Of a stretch of 64,000 nucleotides of DNA, positions 63,873 to 64,000 are shown in pieces. The DNA lies in the NCBI RefSeq assembly GCF_050306235.1, contig NZ_JBLWFH010000009.1, positions 62,001 through 126,000 on the forward strand, in the 5' to 3' direction. Under the pieces are notes generated by a model, which worked only from the letters and a program-made list of their open reading frames with translations, did not search any database and had not been told where the DNA came from. A program made the position numbers and the translations under genes. Within the stretch, counting starts at the first letter, position 1. Each line of letters starts with the position of its first letter. This DNA comes from Glaciecola sp947496235. Lineage in GTDB: Bacteria > Pseudomonadota > Gammaproteobacteria > Enterobacterales > Alteromonadaceae.

Positions 63873-64000
63873 ATGCTAGAATCTCAAAACTATTCGGTTA
63901 GAGCCAAATTTGCCTTTCCTATCGTTTTAATTACTTTGCTTATCGCCATAATGGCAACTGTTAGCTATTTAGGAAACAGTCGACTATTAACAACCACAAA
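63873..64000 (+). CDS. Probable methyl-accepting chemotaxis protein, N-terminus only
   Basis: ATG 63873 follows GAGG and runs open off the end of the window. The 42 visible residues read LESQNYSVRAKFAFPIVLI then a hydrophobic helix (TLLIAIMATVSYLG), the start of a typical chemoreceptor. A GCCGATAT at 63815-63822 could be a FliA -10, but its -35 is poor. The identification depends on sequence beyond the window. Confidence 0.5.
   Translation, partial: MLESQNYSVRAKFAFPIVLITLLIAIMATVSYLGNSRLLTTT

Overview
The window looks like chromosome from a marine, flagellated gammaproteobacterium of the Alteromonadales type. This is inferred from gene content and order. There is a Vibrio/Shewanella-style polar flagellar locus with FlgT/FlgP H-ring genes, FlrA-FlrB-FlrC regulators and Maf/pseudaminic-acid glycosylation. 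Other pointers are an NhaD sodium/proton antiporter, two proteins with PEP-CTERM-like sorting tails and a DUF885 lipoprotein. No rRNA, tRNA, CRISPR array or intact insertion sequence was seen.

Layout. (1) 1-6.8 kb is an AT-rich accessory stretch. It holds a small membrane protein, a frameshifted secreted protein, decayed coding sequence, and a surface-glycan cassette (sulfotransferase, glycosyltransferase, WcbI-like protein, hexapeptide acyltransferase). (2) 6.8-9.8 kb is one large TIR-WD40 protein, the best candidate for an unusual signalling or defence component. (3) 10-20.5 kb is mixed: NhaD, an ECF sigma/anti-sigma pair followed by an outer-membrane barrel protein, two short proteins with C-terminal sorting tails, a leucine-rich-repeat protein, a DUF885 lipoprotein, a PP2C phosphatase and a fatty-acid desaturase. 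(4) 20.5-61.6 kb is almost entirely flagellar: flgT/flgP (divergent), flgN-flgM, flgA, cheV-cheR, flgBCDE, flgFGHIJKL, three flagellin genes, flaG-fliD-fliS-fliT-like, maf, pseB-pseC-pseF, flrA, flrB-flrC and fliEFGHIJ. A broken alpha/beta hydrolase gene interrupts the series between flgP and flgN. (5) 61.6-64 kb leaves the flagellar block: a 20-bp tandem-repeat array, a SAM methyltransferase, a porin, and the start of a probable chemoreceptor cut by the window edge.

The flagellar hierarchy can be read from promoter sequences. Sigma-54 type -24/-12 sites precede flgB, flgF, flrB, fliE and flgP, with weaker ones before flgA and flgT. FliA (sigma-28) sites precede flgM and each of the three flagellin genes. 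FlrA would switch on flrBC, FlrB/FlrC would activate hook-basal-body operons, and export of FlgM would release FliA for the flagellins. Maf and the Pse enzymes lie inside the same block, which implies that the flagellins are glycosylated. PseG, PseH and PseI are not in the window.

The most intriguing non-coding signals lie around the flagellins. The fliC2 leader is about 390 nt long. Two hairpins there share an almost identical GGA-rich core, and a set of three sequence words appears in permuted order in the fliC1 leader and downstream of fliC2. A 28-bp perfect inverted repeat sits between flgE and flgF.
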